Shown here: positions 8,147 to 17,051 of the stretch, piece after piece
Layout of the letters: each line of letters starts with the position of its first letter
Position numbering within the stretch: position 1 is the first letter of the stretch
NCBI RefSeq assembly: GCF_020618415.1
Contig: NZ_CP085345.1
Span: 2,108,001-2,172,000, forward strand
Origin: Cupriavidus sp. MP-37
GTDB lineage: Bacteria; Pseudomonadota; Gammaproteobacteria; Burkholderiales; Burkholderiaceae
DNA: 64,000 bases
Reading direction: 5' to 3'
Position numbers and translations under genes: made by a program
Notes under the pieces: generated by a model
What the model was told of the DNA's origin: nothing
Database searches by the model: none
Seen by the model: the letters and a program-made list of their open reading frames with translations, nothing else

Positions 8147-9934
8147 ATGCGGCCGACCGGCAAGCCCGATTCCGAAACCGCGGTGGCACCGCAGCCCGGC
8201 ACCGCCGCCAGCGGCAGCACGGTGCCGCGCAGCGCCCCGGCCACGCCGGACGGCGCCGGCGCCGTGGCCGGCCCCGCCGCGGCGCCCGGCCAGGTCCATG
8301 CGGCCGCGCGCCCGCGACTGATCACGCACCGCGACTGCCCGCCGCCGCACGCGCTGCCGGGCTGCGCGTGCGCCGACATGCTGTCGCCGGCGGCACGCTA
8401 TTGCGAACTGTTCGTCGACGTCCAGCACAGCGGCCTGTTCGCCGACAGCAAGACCTTCCCGGACTGCATTCCCAACTGCGACCCGGACCTGATCGTGGCG
8501 CGCTATCGCGAGATGCGCGATACACCCGGTTTTTCGCTGGCCGATTTCGTGCAGGCGTATTTCACCCGCGCCACCGTGCCGGAAAGCCACTACGTATCCG
8601 ACCCGGATAACACCTTGCGCGAGCATATCGACGGCCTGTGGCCGGTGTTGACGCGCGAGCCCGTGGACCATCCACCGCTGTCGTCGCTGTTGCCGCTGCC
8701 GCACCGCTATGTGGTGCCGGGCGGACGCTTCGGCGAACTCTATTACTGGGATTCCTACTTCACCATGGAAGGGCTGGCCCGCAGCGGCCTCGGCGACCTG
8801 ATCGTGGAGATGACGCGGAATTTCGCCTACCTGATCGATACCTACGGCCTGGTGCCGAACGGCACCCGCAACTACTACCTGAGCCGCTCGCAGCCGCCGG
8901 TGTTTGCGTTGATGGTGGACCTGCTCGAACGCGAGCAACTCGCCAGCGCGCAGGACTTCCTGCCGCAGCTGCGCCGCGAATATGCGTTCTGGATGGACGG
9001 TGCCGACGGCCTGAGTCCCGGCCACGCGCACCGCCGCGTGGTCTGCCTGCCCGGCGGCGCGCTGCTCAACCGCTACTGGGACGATCGCCCGTGGCCGCGC
9101 GAGGAGGCTTTCCTGGAGGACATGGAAACCGCGCTGCGCAGCGGCCGCCCGCACCATATGGTGTTCCGCGACCTGCGCGCCGCGGCGGAGTCGGGCTGGG
9201 ACTTCAGCTCGCGCTGGCTCGATGCGCCTGACCCGGCCGCCGGCCAGCCCGCTGACCTGGCCACCATCCGCACCACGGCGATGCTGCCGGTCGATCTCAA
9301 TGCGCTGCTGTGGCACCTGGAAACACGGCTTGCCGCGCTGTGCGAGCGCGCCGGCGATGCCGCGGCAGAGGCTTACCGCGCCGCAGCGCAGCGGCGCGAG
9401 GCGGCCATCCTGCAGTACCTGTGGGACGAGGCCGGGGGCGTCTTCATCGACTACGACTGGTGCCGCGGCGCACCGCGCCGGTTTCTCACCGCCGCCACCG
9501 TGATGCCGCTCTATCTCGGCCTGGCCCGCCCGGCGCAGGCGCAAGCGGTGGCGCGGGCGGTGCAGGAGCGGCTGCTGGTCGACGGCGGCCTGGCCACCAC
9601 GGAGTGCACCTCGGGCCAGCAATGGGACCATCCCAATGGCTGGGCGCCGCTGCAATGGCTGGCGGTATGCGGCCTGGAGCGCTATGGCCACGCGGCCCTC
9701 GCGCGCGAGATTGCGCGGCGCTGGCTGGCCACCGTGGCCAGCCTGTACACCCACGAATGCAAGCTGGTGGAGAAATACCGCATCCGGCATATCGAAGGGG
9801 CCGCCCAGGGCGGGGGCGGCGGCGAGTATCCGCTGCAGGACGGCTTTGGCTGGACCAATGCGGTTGCCGGTGCGCTGATGGCGCGCTACGGCGAGGTGCC
9901 GGCTACTTGCCGCGCGGATGGCGCGGCGAGTTGA
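8147..9934 (+). CDS. treA: Alpha,alpha-trehalase (GH37)
   Basis: 595 residues from an ATG at 8147 that has a perfect AAGGAGG ribosome site; an upstream in-frame extension lacks one. Both trehalase signatures are intact: PGGRFGELYYWDSYF near residue 205 and QWDHPNGWAPLQW near 495. The catalytic acid and base positions of GH37 fall in these and adjoining motifs. The enzyme hydrolyses trehalose to two glucoses. There is no signal peptide; the first 60 residues are low-complexity Ala/Pro/Gly, so it is probably cytoplasmic (TreF-like in location). No trehalose transporter is adjacent, and it converges with the siderophore-binding protein gene. Confidence 0.95.
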   Translation: MRPTGKPDSETAVAPQPGTAASGSTVPRSAPATPDGAGAVAGPAAAPGQVHAAARPRLITHRDCPPPHALPGCACADMLSPAARYCELFVDVQHSGLFADSKTFPDCIPNCDPDLIVARYREMRDTPGFSLADFVQAYFTRATVPESHYVSDPDNTLREHIDGLWPVLTREPVDHPPLSSLLPLPHRYVVPGGRFGELYYWDSYFTMEGLARSGLGDLIVEMTRNFAYLIDTYGLVPNGTRNYYLSRSQPPVFALMVDLLEREQLASAQDFLPQLRREYAFWMDGADGLSPGHAHRRVVCLPGGALLNRYWDDRPWPREEAFLEDMETALRSGRPHHMVFRDLRAAAESGWDFSSRWLDAPDPAAGQPADLATIRTTAMLPVDLNALLWHLETRLAALCERAGDAAAEAYRAAAQRREAAILQYLWDEAGGVFIDYDWCRGAPRRFLTAATVMPLYLGLARPAQAQAVARAVQERLLVDGGLATTECTSGQQWDHPNGWAPLQWLAVCGLERYGHAALAREIARRWLATVASLYTHECKLVEKYRIRHIEGAAQGGGGGEYPLQDGFGWTNAVAGALMARYGEVPATCRADGAAS

Positions 9935-9952
9935 GCCGCGCGTGCCTTGTGG

Positions 9953-10882
9953 TCAGTGTTGCCGCGCGAGCGCGTCGGCGATCTGCTTCACGTTGTCCTG
10001 CATGGCGCCCAGCCCGGCGCCGCCGAGCAGGTACCAGTTGGCCGGGTCGAGGTACAGCACCTGGCCGCGTTGCCAGGCGCGCCCGCCCTGCAGCGGCGCC
10101 ACGTCGAGCAGTTCCTTGGCCGAGGGGCCGGCGCGCCCGATGGCGGCATCCCGGTCGATCACCAGCAGCCAGTCCGGATCGGCCTGGCGGATCTCCGCCG
10201 GCGTGATCGGCATGCCGCGCGCGCCGGCTTCCGGCGCGGTGGCCAGCGCCGGGCGCAGGCCGAACGCCGCATGGATCACGCCAAAGCGCGTGCCCGGTGG
10301 CTGTGCGCTGATCTTGCCGCCGGTGGTCAGCACCACCAGCGCGGTACCGGCGCCCGCCGCCTGCGCCTGCAGGCGCGCCACCGCGGCGCGCAGCGCCGCA
10401 ACCTGCTGCGCGGCCCGGGCCTGGCGGCCGGTCAGCTGGCCCAGCAGTTCCGCCTGCGCGGCGACGCTGCCGACCAGGTCATCGCGGGACGGGCTCAGGT
10501 CCAGCGTGGGGGCCAGCTTTGCCATCGCTTCATACTTCGATGCCGAGCGCCCGCCGACCACGATCAGCTGCGGCGCCAGCGCGCGCAGGGCGTCGACGTC
10601 GGGCTCGCTGGCAGACCCGAGCCGGGTGTAGCGTGCGTCCTGGTAAATGCCGAGCTTGCCGGGCAGCTTGCCGTCGGGCACGCCGGCCACCGGGGCGTCC
10701 AGCACGCGCAGGGCGTCGAGCGTGGCGAGGTCGAACACCGCGATCCGGGCGGGATGGTCGGGCACTTCGGTGATGCCTTGCGCATGCTTGAACGGCAGCG
10801 CCAGGGCGGGCAGGGCAGGCGCCAGCATTGCCGCCGCGCAGGCGGCCAGCAGGCGCCGCCGCTTGGGTTGGTAGGTCGTCAT
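9953..10882 (-). CDS. Siderophore ABC transporter periplasmic binding protein
   Basis: 309 residues. The N-terminus carries a twin-arginine-like or Sec signal (KRRRLLAACAAAMLAPALPALA). The body has the FecB/CeuE/YclQ class-III binding-protein layout: HPARIAVFDLATLDALRVL, then LAPQLIVVGGRSASKY near 105, a long linking helix and the C-terminal lobe with DPDWLLVIDRDAAIG. It delivers a ferric siderophore to an inner-membrane permease. It starts 51 bp after the TonB-dependent siderophore receptor on the same strand, so the two form an operon. The permease and ATPase genes are not in the window, so the partner complex must be encoded elsewhere. Confidence 0.9.
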   Translation of the reverse strand: MTTYQPKRRRLLAACAAAMLAPALPALALPFKHAQGITEVPDHPARIAVFDLATLDALRVLDAPVAGVPDGKLPGKLGIYQDARYTRLGSASEPDVDALRALAPQLIVVGGRSASKYEAMAKLAPTLDLSPSRDDLVGSVAAQAELLGQLTGRQARAAQQVAALRAAVARLQAQAAGAGTALVVLTTGGKISAQPPGTRFGVIHAAFGLRPALATAPEAGARGMPITPAEIRQADPDWLLVIDRDAAIGRAGPSAKELLDVAPLQGGRAWQRGQVLYLDPANWYLLGGAGLGAMQDNVKQIADALARQH

Positions 10883-10933
10883 CGGGATTTCCTCTTGGAG
10901 ATGGATGCGCCGGGGCGCACGGCAACACGGGGT

Positions 10934-13018
10934 TCAGAACTTCACCGCCACGCTCATCCAGTAGCGCCGGCCATCCTCGACATAGCCGTAGTCGGTGTAG
11001 TTCACCTGCTTGTCGAACAGGTTGTAGATGCCGGCGAAGAGCGACACGTTCTTGGTGAGCGCGTAGGTCGCGCCCAGGTCGACAAAGGTGTACGAGGGCG
11101 CCACCACGGTGCTGGAAGACGGCCCGGTGATCGGCTGGCTTTCCTTGCCGCGGTAGTTGACGCGGGCCCACGCGTTGAGCTTTTCGGAGGGGCGCCAGTT
11201 CAGCGTGGCCACCAGCAGGTGCATCGGCAACTGGTTCAGCGGCTGGCCCTGGTACTGCCCGGTCTTCTGTTCCGAGCGGGTGTAGGTATAGCTGCCCGTC
11301 AGCGACCACGCCTGCGCGATGGGCCAGCGCAGGCTGGCTTCCACCCCGCGCGAATAGGCGCGGTCCACGTTCATGTACGTGGTCGGGGCAGCGCCGAACT
11401 GGTTGGGACCGTCGCTGCATTGCGTGAGCGGGCAGGCCACGCGCGTGATCTTGTCCTTGAAGTCATTGTTGAACAGCGTCACGCCGGCCTGCAGGCCATT
11501 GCCCTTGTCGTAGAGCAGGCCCAGTTCCTGCGACACCATGGTCTCCGGCTTCAGGTCCGGGTTGCCGTACATATTGCCGCCGCGGCTGGTCTGGCCCCAG
11601 CCGGCCACGGTCTGGCGCAGGTCCGGCGCGCGGAAGCCGGTGGACACGCCGCCCTTGACGGTCCATCGCTCGGCCGCGTGCCAGACGCCGTACAAGCGCG
11701 GGCTGTAGTGCTGGCCGAAGTTCTGGTCATGGTCCATGCGCACGCCGCCGGTCAGCGCAAAGCTCTGCGCCAGGCGCCATTCGTCCTCGGCAAACAGCGC
11801 CCACTGGTAGCGCTCGACCCGGTTCGGGCCGCCCGCGATCTGGTTACCGGTCTGGTCGTTCAGGCGCTGGTTCAGGTATTCGGCGCCGACCGACAGCATG
11901 TGGCTGCCCAGCGGCATGGCCCAGCTGGTGCGCGCGTTCAGGTTCCTGATCTTCATCCGGCGGCTGCGGTTGTCGAACTCCTCTTGCTGGATATAGCTGT
12001 CGGAGACGCCGAAGCCCCAGCGCCCGGTATGCGACAACGCGTACTTCTCGCTGCGGTAGTCGGTCTCGGACGAGGTCGGGCAGCCGGTGCGCGGGCACGC
12101 CGTGCCGGGCGGCAGCGGCGGCACGGTCTTGCCGACGGTCTCGCTGCGCTGCTGGCGCATGCCGGTGGCCTCGAACACGATGTCGTGCTGGCGCGTGGGA
12201 GTCAGCGCCAGCTTGGCGGTCAGGCTTTCAGAGCGGCGGCCGTGGAAGCCGTAAGCGATGTCGTCCTCGACGCGGTGCGTGCTCTGGCCGTACAGCTGCA
12301 GCCCCAGCAGGTCGCTCTTGAGCGGGCCGGCCAGGTAGAAGTTGCCCTGGTACTGGTTGCCCGAGTCGCTGTGCTGCTGCAGCGTGGCATCGCCGCGCAG
12401 CTCGCCGGTCCATTGTTTCGGCACCTTGCGCGTGATGATGTTGACCACGCCGCCCATGGCATCGGAGCCATACAGCGACGACATCGGGCCGCGCACCACT
12501 TCGATCCGCTCGATCGCGGCCAGCGGCGGGGTCCAGCTGCTCTCGACACCGGACGAATCGGAGTTAGTGCGGGTCTCGCGCGAACTCTGGCGCTTGCCGT
12601 CGATCAGCACCTGGGTGTACTTGGCGCCCATGCCGCGCAGGCTGATATCGGTGCGGTCGCCGCCGCCGCTGACGATCACGCCCGGCACTTCGACCAGCGC
12701 GTCGTTGACGTCGCGGTAAGCCTTGTTTTCCAGGTCCGAACGCGTGACCACGCTGATCGACGCAGGCGCATCGCGGATGTCCTGCGCGCTGCCGGCCGCG
12801 GTCACCACCACGGTGGCAAGGGTGGCTTCCGCCTTGGGTGCCTCCGCCTGGGCCCAGGTCCCCGTCATGCCCGAGGCCGCGCAGAGCGCTGCCAGCCCCT
12901 TGATCCACTGACCCTGCGCTATGCCCCGCGGCGTGCCCGCCGATGATGCCGCCCCGACCACTACCCGTGCTGCCGCCTTCAATGCCCACCCGCGTCCGGC
13001 GGCCTGCCTGTCCTTCAT
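10934..13018 (-). CDS. TonB-dependent siderophore receptor (FepA/IrgA-like)
   Basis: 694 residues from the ATG at 13018-13016, preceded by GGGGAA; a TTG 21 bases upstream also opens the frame but is less likely. After a long signal region the mature plug begins around TLATVVVTAAGSAQDIRDAP (TonB box), followed by NDALVEVPGVIVSGGGDR, DISLRGMGAKYTQVLIDGKR and VVRGPMSSLYGSDAMGGVVN, the FepA/CirA/IrgA hallmark. The barrel ends RRYWMSVAVKF with terminal Phe. It takes up a ferric catecholate-type siderophore. A Fur-like box lies just upstream, and the periplasmic binding protein gene follows in the same operon. Divergent genes encode a CpxR/CpxA-like pair. Confidence 0.95.
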   Translation of the reverse strand: MKDRQAAGRGWALKAAARVVVGAASSAGTPRGIAQGQWIKGLAALCAASGMTGTWAQAEAPKAEATLATVVVTAAGSAQDIRDAPASISVVTRSDLENKAYRDVNDALVEVPGVIVSGGGDRTDISLRGMGAKYTQVLIDGKRQSSRETRTNSDSSGVESSWTPPLAAIERIEVVRGPMSSLYGSDAMGGVVNIITRKVPKQWTGELRGDATLQQHSDSGNQYQGNFYLAGPLKSDLLGLQLYGQSTHRVEDDIAYGFHGRRSESLTAKLALTPTRQHDIVFEATGMRQQRSETVGKTVPPLPPGTACPRTGCPTSSETDYRSEKYALSHTGRWGFGVSDSYIQQEEFDNRSRRMKIRNLNARTSWAMPLGSHMLSVGAEYLNQRLNDQTGNQIAGGPNRVERYQWALFAEDEWRLAQSFALTGGVRMDHDQNFGQHYSPRLYGVWHAAERWTVKGGVSTGFRAPDLRQTVAGWGQTSRGGNMYGNPDLKPETMVSQELGLLYDKGNGLQAGVTLFNNDFKDKITRVACPLTQCSDGPNQFGAAPTTYMNVDRAYSRGVEASLRWPIAQAWSLTGSYTYTRSEQKTGQYQGQPLNQLPMHLLVATLNWRPSEKLNAWARVNYRGKESQPITGPSSSTVVAPSYTFVDLGATYALTKNVSLFAGIYNLFDKQVNYTDYGYVEDGRRYWMSVAVKF

Positions 13019-13038
13019 TATTTTCCCCGCTGTATGCA

Positions 13039-13059
13039 AATAACAATCATTCTCATATT
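13039..13059 (-). promoter_or_regulatory. Candidate Fur box
   Basis: The + strand stretch ATAACAATCATTCTC matches 12 of 15 central positions of the E. coli Fur consensus (ATGATAATCATTATC), in a locally AT-rich segment 21-41 bp upstream of the siderophore receptor start. Iron-dependent repression of the receptor and binding-protein operon is the expected meaning. Confidence 0.6.
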
Positions 13060-13179
13060 AGAATCGGGGATCCAAATTGCTAACCAGTCACTTTGGAAAG
13101 CTTTTGTTTTCTTGACGTTTCTTGACGGAACCGGGGGTCGGCGGCCCATTCCTCGCCCGCCAGGCCCGCGGCAAGCTGC

Positions 13180-13899
13180 ATGCTGATGTGTTCTCACCCG
13201 CCGCCCGCGCGCGTGCTGCTGATCGACGACGACCTGGAACTGGCGCAGATGCTGCGCGAGTACCTGGAGCCCGACCACTGCACCGTCACGCTGGCGCACA
13301 CCCGCGAGCAGGGCGAGGCCCTGCTGGCCCGCAATGACTACGATGTCGCGCTGCTCGACCTGATGCTGCCCGACGGCAACGGCCTGGAGCTGCTGCGGCT
13401 GCATCGCGCGCGCTCGCAGCGCCCGGTGATCATGTTTACCGCGCATGGCGACGAGACCGACCGCGTGCTCGGTCTGGAACTGGGCGCCGACGACTACCTG
13501 AGCAAGCCCTTCAGCCCGCGCGAACTGCGGGCGCGCATGCACGCGGTGCTGCGCCGGTTCCAGTGCGCGCTGCCGGCCAGCGGCGCCAGCGCATGGCTGG
13601 AAGCCGGCGCGCTGCGCCTGAACCTGGCTTCCGGCGAAGCCATGCACGGACCTGCACAGGCCACGCTGACCGGCGCCGAGCAGCGCGTGCTGGAAATCCT
13701 GATGCGTTCGGCGGGCCGGGTGGTCGCGCGGGAGGAAATCGGGCGGTTCGCGCTGGGACGCGCTCCGGAGCGCTACGATCGCAGCCTCGATACCCATGTC
13801 AGCGCGCTGCGCCGCAAGCTGGCGCTCGACGGCACCTCGTCGCCGCTGCGCATCCGCAACCTGCGCGGCCGGGGTTACCTGCTGGTGCAGGTGCCGTGA
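13180..13899 (+). CDS. OmpR-family response regulator (CpxR-like)
   Basis: 239 residues. Receiver domain at about 11-120: acidic pocket LLIDDDLEL at 13-21, phosphoacceptor Asp60 in LLDLMLPDGNGLELL, and the conserved Lys in YLSKPFSPRELRAR. A winged-helix DNA-binding domain follows at about 140-237 (LTGAEQRVLEILMRSAGRVV, then SLDTHVSALRRKL and LRGRGYLL). Starts at 13180 or 13186 are both possible. Its stop overlaps the GTG of the sensor kinase gene (GTGA), indicating translational coupling and a dedicated pair. It is divergent from the siderophore receptor, so the two transcription units share a 161-bp control region. The layout resembles CpxR/CpxA, which respond to envelope stress or metals. 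Confidence 0.94.
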   Translation: MLMCSHPPPARVLLIDDDLELAQMLREYLEPDHCTVTLAHTREQGEALLARNDYDVALLDLMLPDGNGLELLRLHRARSQRPVIMFTAHGDETDRVLGLELGADDYLSKPFSPRELRARMHAVLRRFQCALPASGASAWLEAGALRLNLASGEAMHGPAQATLTGAEQRVLEILMRSAGRVVAREEIGRFALGRAPERYDRSLDTHVSALRRKLALDGTSSPLRIRNLRGRGYLLVQVP

Positions 13900-15305
13900 A
13901 CGGCTGGCGCAGCGTGCGCGCGCTGTTGCCGCTGCCGCTGTTCTGGCGCAACTTCCTGGCCTTCTGGCTCGGCATGGCCGCGATCGTCGGCATCGGCATG
14001 GCGCTGACCGCCGCGGTGGCCTGGTACCGCTTCGAGGCGCTCGACGGCCTGAGCCCTGCCGCGCTGACCGCGGACGCGGTCGAGGTGGCGCGCACCCAGG
14101 GGCGTCCGGGGCTCAGGCGCTGGCTGCGGATGATGGACTCGCATGCCTCGGCGCTGGACGTCTATATCGTCGATCCCGCGCTGCAGGACCTGCTCGGCCG
14201 GCAACTGCCGGCGCGGCTGCGCGACCATCTCGTCGACCGGATCGTGCCGGTGTGGCGCGCGGGCATGATCGGCCATGCGGTCGCGCAGGTCGCGCGCCCC
14301 GGTGCGCGCGTGTCATGGTGGGACCCGCAACCGATCGTGCTGCCGGACGGCAGCGAGGTGCTGATGCTGTTCCTGCCGTTCGACTCGTCGCGCTGGGAGG
14401 TGCTGCGCCTGTCGCCGGTGGCGCTGGCGCTGGGCATGTTCGCGCTGGCGGTCTCGGCGCCGCTGTGCTGGGCCCTGACGCGGCACGTGACCGGCCCGGT
14501 GCGGCGCCTGCGCGAAGCCACGCAGGCGCTGGCCGCGGGCGAACTGGCCACGCGCACGCCGCAGTTACTGGCGCGCCGCGCCGACGAACTGGGCCAGCTC
14601 GCGCGCGATTTCGACGCCATGGCCGACCGGCTGCAGTGCCTGGTGGACTGGCGCGAGCAACTGCTGCGCAATATTGCGCATGAGTTGCGTTCACCGCTGG
14701 GGCGGCTGCGCTTGTCGCTGGAGCTGGCGCGCCGCCGCGACGCCACGCTCGCGCTGCAGTTCGAGCGCATCGAGCGCGAGACCGAACGGCTCGATGGCCT
14801 GGTCGAGCGCACGCTGCAGCTGGCGCGCCTGCACGCGGCGGCACCGGTGCGCAAGCCCATCGACCTCGGCGAACTGGTCGACGGGATCGTCGCCGATGCG
14901 CGTTTCGAGGCCGCGGCCCGGGGCGTGGCGATCCGCTGGACCCGGCCCGGCGAACTGATCTTCGACGCCGACGGTGCGGCGCTGGGCAGCGCCATCGAGA
15001 ACATCCTGCGCAACGCGATCCGGTACACTGACCCGGCCGCGCCCGTTACCGTGACACTGCAGGCCGACGCGGCGGCAATCCGGCTCGATATCGTCGACGG
15101 CGGCCCCGGCGTGCCGCCAGAGGCGCTGGCAAGCCTGTTCGAACCGTTCTACCGCGTGCGCAGCGGCCCGGGCCATCCGGCCGGCGCGGGCCTCGGGCTG
15201 AGCATCGCGCATGCGGGCATCGCAGCGCATGGCGGTACGGTGTCGGCCCGCAACGCCCGGCCGAGCGGGCTTGCGGTATCGGTGTCACTGCCGCGCCTGG
15301 CCTGA
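13896..15305 (+). CDS. Sensor histidine kinase (CpxA-like)
   Basis: 469 residues from a GTG at 13896 that overlaps the regulator's stop codon. First membrane helix around residues 15-40, a roughly 130-residue periplasmic sensor segment, second helix near 170-190, a HAMP domain (VTGPVRRLREATQALAAGE), the HisKA box with phospho-accepting His262 in IAHELRSPLGRLRLSLELA, and a HATPase domain with NILRNAIRYT, the G1 box DGGPGVP and GAGLGLSIAHA. The order matches CpxA. It phosphorylates the regulator encoded just upstream. A much longer reading frame is open upstream, but that part lies antiphase over the regulator gene and is not coding. Confidence 0.93.
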   Translation: MNGWRSVRALLPLPLFWRNFLAFWLGMAAIVGIGMALTAAVAWYRFEALDGLSPAALTADAVEVARTQGRPGLRRWLRMMDSHASALDVYIVDPALQDLLGRQLPARLRDHLVDRIVPVWRAGMIGHAVAQVARPGARVSWWDPQPIVLPDGSEVLMLFLPFDSSRWEVLRLSPVALALGMFALAVSAPLCWALTRHVTGPVRRLREATQALAAGELATRTPQLLARRADELGQLARDFDAMADRLQCLVDWREQLLRNIAHELRSPLGRLRLSLELARRRDATLALQFERIERETERLDGLVERTLQLARLHAAAPVRKPIDLGELVDGIVADARFEAAARGVAIRWTRPGELIFDADGAALGSAIENILRNAIRYTDPAAPVTVTLQADAAAIRLDIVDGGPGVPPEALASLFEPFYRVRSGPGHPAGAGLGLSIAHAGIAAHGGTVSARNARPSGLAVSVSLPRLA

Positions 15306-15318
15306 GGCGCGCAGCGCG

Positions 15319-15333
15319 GCCCTGCAACAGGGC
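15319..15333 (+). terminator. Short hairpin after the two-component genes
   Basis: GCCCTG CAA CAGGGC: a perfect 6-bp stem beginning 14 bp after the kinase stop. There is no clear T tract, so it is a weak terminator candidate. Confidence 0.35.
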
Positions 15334-15428
15334 GGCTTAGGGGCTGGGCGACCCACGCCGGCCCCCGGTGGTGTCAACGCATCATGGCGTGACCGTGGCA
15401 TGTCAAAGGGAAAATTCCGAACAAGATC

Positions 15429-15442
15429 TAAGGCTTGCCTGA
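15429..15442 (+). promoter_or_regulatory. RcsB-box-like dyad upstream of the fimbrial promoter
   Basis: TAAGGCTTGCCTGA pairs at 5 of 6 symmetric positions and resembles the enterobacterial RcsB/RcsAB box (TAAG-N6-CTTA type). Its last base is immediately followed by the predicted -35 of the fimbrial promoter, the standard place for an RcsB-type activator. Related dyads occur at 23340-23353 and 24294-24307 in front of RcsB-like regulator genes. Function is inferred. Confidence 0.5.
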
Positions 15443-15471
15443 TTGGTGGCATTAAGCCCCATCCCTATATT
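15443..15471 (+). promoter_or_regulatory. Predicted sigma-70 promoter of the fimbrial operon
   Basis: -35 TTGGTG (15443-15448), a 17-bp spacer and -10 TATATT (15466-15471), with 123 bp of leader before the pilin start. The -35 is imperfect, consistent with need for an activator at the adjoining dyad. Confidence 0.5.
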
Positions 15472-15594
15472 CCACTTGTCCCCGGGGCGGCCGGCAACTG
15501 CACAAGCTGATCGGCAATTGCACGCGGCACGGGGCAAGGCAAGGATCCGCCGGATCCGCGAGCCATTGACCTACCTACCTCCGAATCACCCATC

Positions 15595-16143
15595 ATGACC
15601 AATAACAAGCTTCTCGCCGCTCTGATCGTCGCCGGTACCGCCATGGGCGCGCAGTTTGCCCATGCCGCCGATGGCACCATCACTTTCAAAGGCAATATCA
15701 CCGCCCAGACCTGCACCATCAACGGCAACGGCACCGGCTCGCACGACTTTACAGTGCAGCTGCCGACGGTTTCGGCCTTGACCCTGAACGGGGCCGGCAA
15801 GGTCGCTGGACAGACGCCCTTCAACATCGCGCTGACCGAGTGCACGCCAGACACCGGCAACGTGCATACGTTCTTCGAGGCTGGCCCGACCACCGACCTC
15901 AGCACCGGCAACCTGATCCTGGATGCGGGCGGCGCCCAGAACGTGCAGATCCGCCTGCTGAACGGCGGCGCCGCCAACACCCCCATCAGCGCCGGCGCCA
16001 CCAATGCTGCGCAGAATTCGAATTCGGTGCCGATCGTCAACGGTGCGGCCACGCTGTCGTACTACGCGCAGTACTACGCCACCGGCGTGGCAGGTGCCGG
16101 TCCCGCCAACTCAAGCGTGATGTACTCCATCGCCTACGAGTAA
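15595..16143 (+). CDS. Type 1-like fimbrial major subunit (pilin)
   Basis: 182 residues. Signal peptide LLAALIVAGTAMGAQFAHA, then the mature domain with the donor-strand segment DGTITFKGNITAQTCTI. Two Cys residues, in AQTCTI and ALTECTP, form the conserved pilin disulfide. The C-terminus ends in an alternating hydrophobic strand with penultimate Tyr (VMYSIAYE), the beta-zipper recognised by the chaperone. It is the structural subunit of a chaperone-usher fimbria, exported to the periplasm and polymerised at the surface. It is first in the operon pilin-chaperone-usher, and a stem-loop follows it at 16161-16187. No separate tip adhesin gene was found after the usher. Confidence 0.94.
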   Translation: MTNNKLLAALIVAGTAMGAQFAHAADGTITFKGNITAQTCTINGNGTGSHDFTVQLPTVSALTLNGAGKVAGQTPFNIALTECTPDTGNVHTFFEAGPTTDLSTGNLILDAGGAQNVQIRLLNGGAANTPISAGATNAAQNSNSVPIVNGAATLSYYAQYYATGVAGAGPANSSVMYSIAYE

Positions 16144-16160
16144 GCCTTGTGCCCGAGGGT

Positions 16161-16187
16161 GCGGAGCGTGTTACCGGCGCGCTCCGC
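16161..16187 (+). terminator. Intercistronic hairpin after pilin gene
   Basis: Arms GCGGAGCG (16161-16168) and CGCTCCGC (16180-16187) form a perfect 8-bp stem 18 bp past the pilin stop, without a T tract. It probably acts as partial terminator or 3' stabiliser, so that pilin is made in excess over chaperone and usher. Confidence 0.5.
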
Positions 16188-16275
16188 GCCTTGCACTACC
16201 CGATGTGCGCCGGTAAACCCATTTGGCGGTCCATCCGGTTGCCGGTTCATCCGAACCATGGGTCCCGCTGCCATC

Positions 16276-17046
16276 ATGAACATGACAATCAAGTCCCTGA
16301 TTTACGCCGGCGTTGTTGCGCTGGGGCTCCTGAGTGCCGTGCACGCGCAGGCCTCCGTGGTCATCGCCGGTACGCGGGTCATCTATCGTGCCCAGGAGAC
16401 CGAGGCCACCATCAAGCTGACCAACGAAGGCAAGATGCCGGCCCTGACGCAGGTGTGGATCGACAAGGGCGATCCCAAGGCAGCGCCGGCGGCCATCGAA
16501 GTTCCGTTCACCGTGACCCCGCCGGTGTCGCGTATCGATCCGGGCAAGGGCCAGACGCTGCGCATCATCTATACCGGCGAGCCGCTGGCGCAGGACCGCG
16601 AATCGGTGTTCTGGCTCAATGTGCTCGAAATCCCGCCCAAGCCGTCGGCGGAAGAGGCCGATACCAATAAGCTGCAACTGGCGTTTCGCTCGCGCATCAA
16701 GCTGTTCTTTCGGCCCGCGGGCCTGAAGGGCACGGCGGACGAGGCGCCTGGCCTGATCCGCTGGCGCGTCGTCCACGCTGGCGGCAAGACCGCGCTGGAG
16801 GGCAGCAACCCGAGTGCGTATCACGTTTCCTTCGCCAAGATTGAACTGGTCGGCGGCGGCAAGACCGCCCGCTTTGAAGACGGCGGCATGATCGCGCCGG
16901 GCGAGACCCGAAGCTTCCCGCTGACTGGCGAGGTGGCGCAGGGCCCCGACGCCAGGGTCCGCTTCAACTCCATCAATGACTACGGCGGCGCCGCGCGCGG
17001 TGAAGCCACGCTCGACGGCGCTAGCACCCAGGCCGTTTCGCACTGA
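16276..17046 (+). CDS. Periplasmic fimbrial chaperone (PapD/FimC-like)
   Basis: About 256 residues. Signal peptide SLIYAGVVALGLLSAVHAQA, then the first immunoglobulin-like domain beginning ASVVIAGTRVIYRAQETEAT with the usual Thr/Arg-rich start, the G1-F1 region (DPGKGQTLRIIYTGEPLAQD, FWLNVLEIPPKPS) and the second domain ending near RVRFNSINDYGG. PapD-type chaperones donate a beta-strand to each pilin subunit in the periplasm and pass it to the usher. In-frame starts exist at 16258, 16276 and 16282; the middle one gives a clean signal peptide. It is second gene of the fimbrial operon. Confidence 0.93.
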   Translation: MNMTIKSLIYAGVVALGLLSAVHAQASVVIAGTRVIYRAQETEATIKLTNEGKMPALTQVWIDKGDPKAAPAAIEVPFTVTPPVSRIDPGKGQTLRIIYTGEPLAQDRESVFWLNVLEIPPKPSAEEADTNKLQLAFRSRIKLFFRPAGLKGTADEAPGLIRWRVVHAGGKTALEGSNPSAYHVSFAKIELVGGGKTARFEDGGMIAPGETRSFPLTGEVAQGPDARVRFNSINDYGGAARGEATLDGASTQAVSH

Positions 17047-17051
17047 TCTTG

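Noticed and set aside
9947-12946. 999-residue plus-strand frame over the siderophore genes
   Set aside because: Lies antisense to two well-supported genes with clear motifs; product has shadow-frame composition.
13563-13895. N-terminal extension of the CpxA-like kinase
   Set aside because: Lies out of frame over the regulator's DNA-binding domain; the GTG at 13896 gives a normal kinase start.
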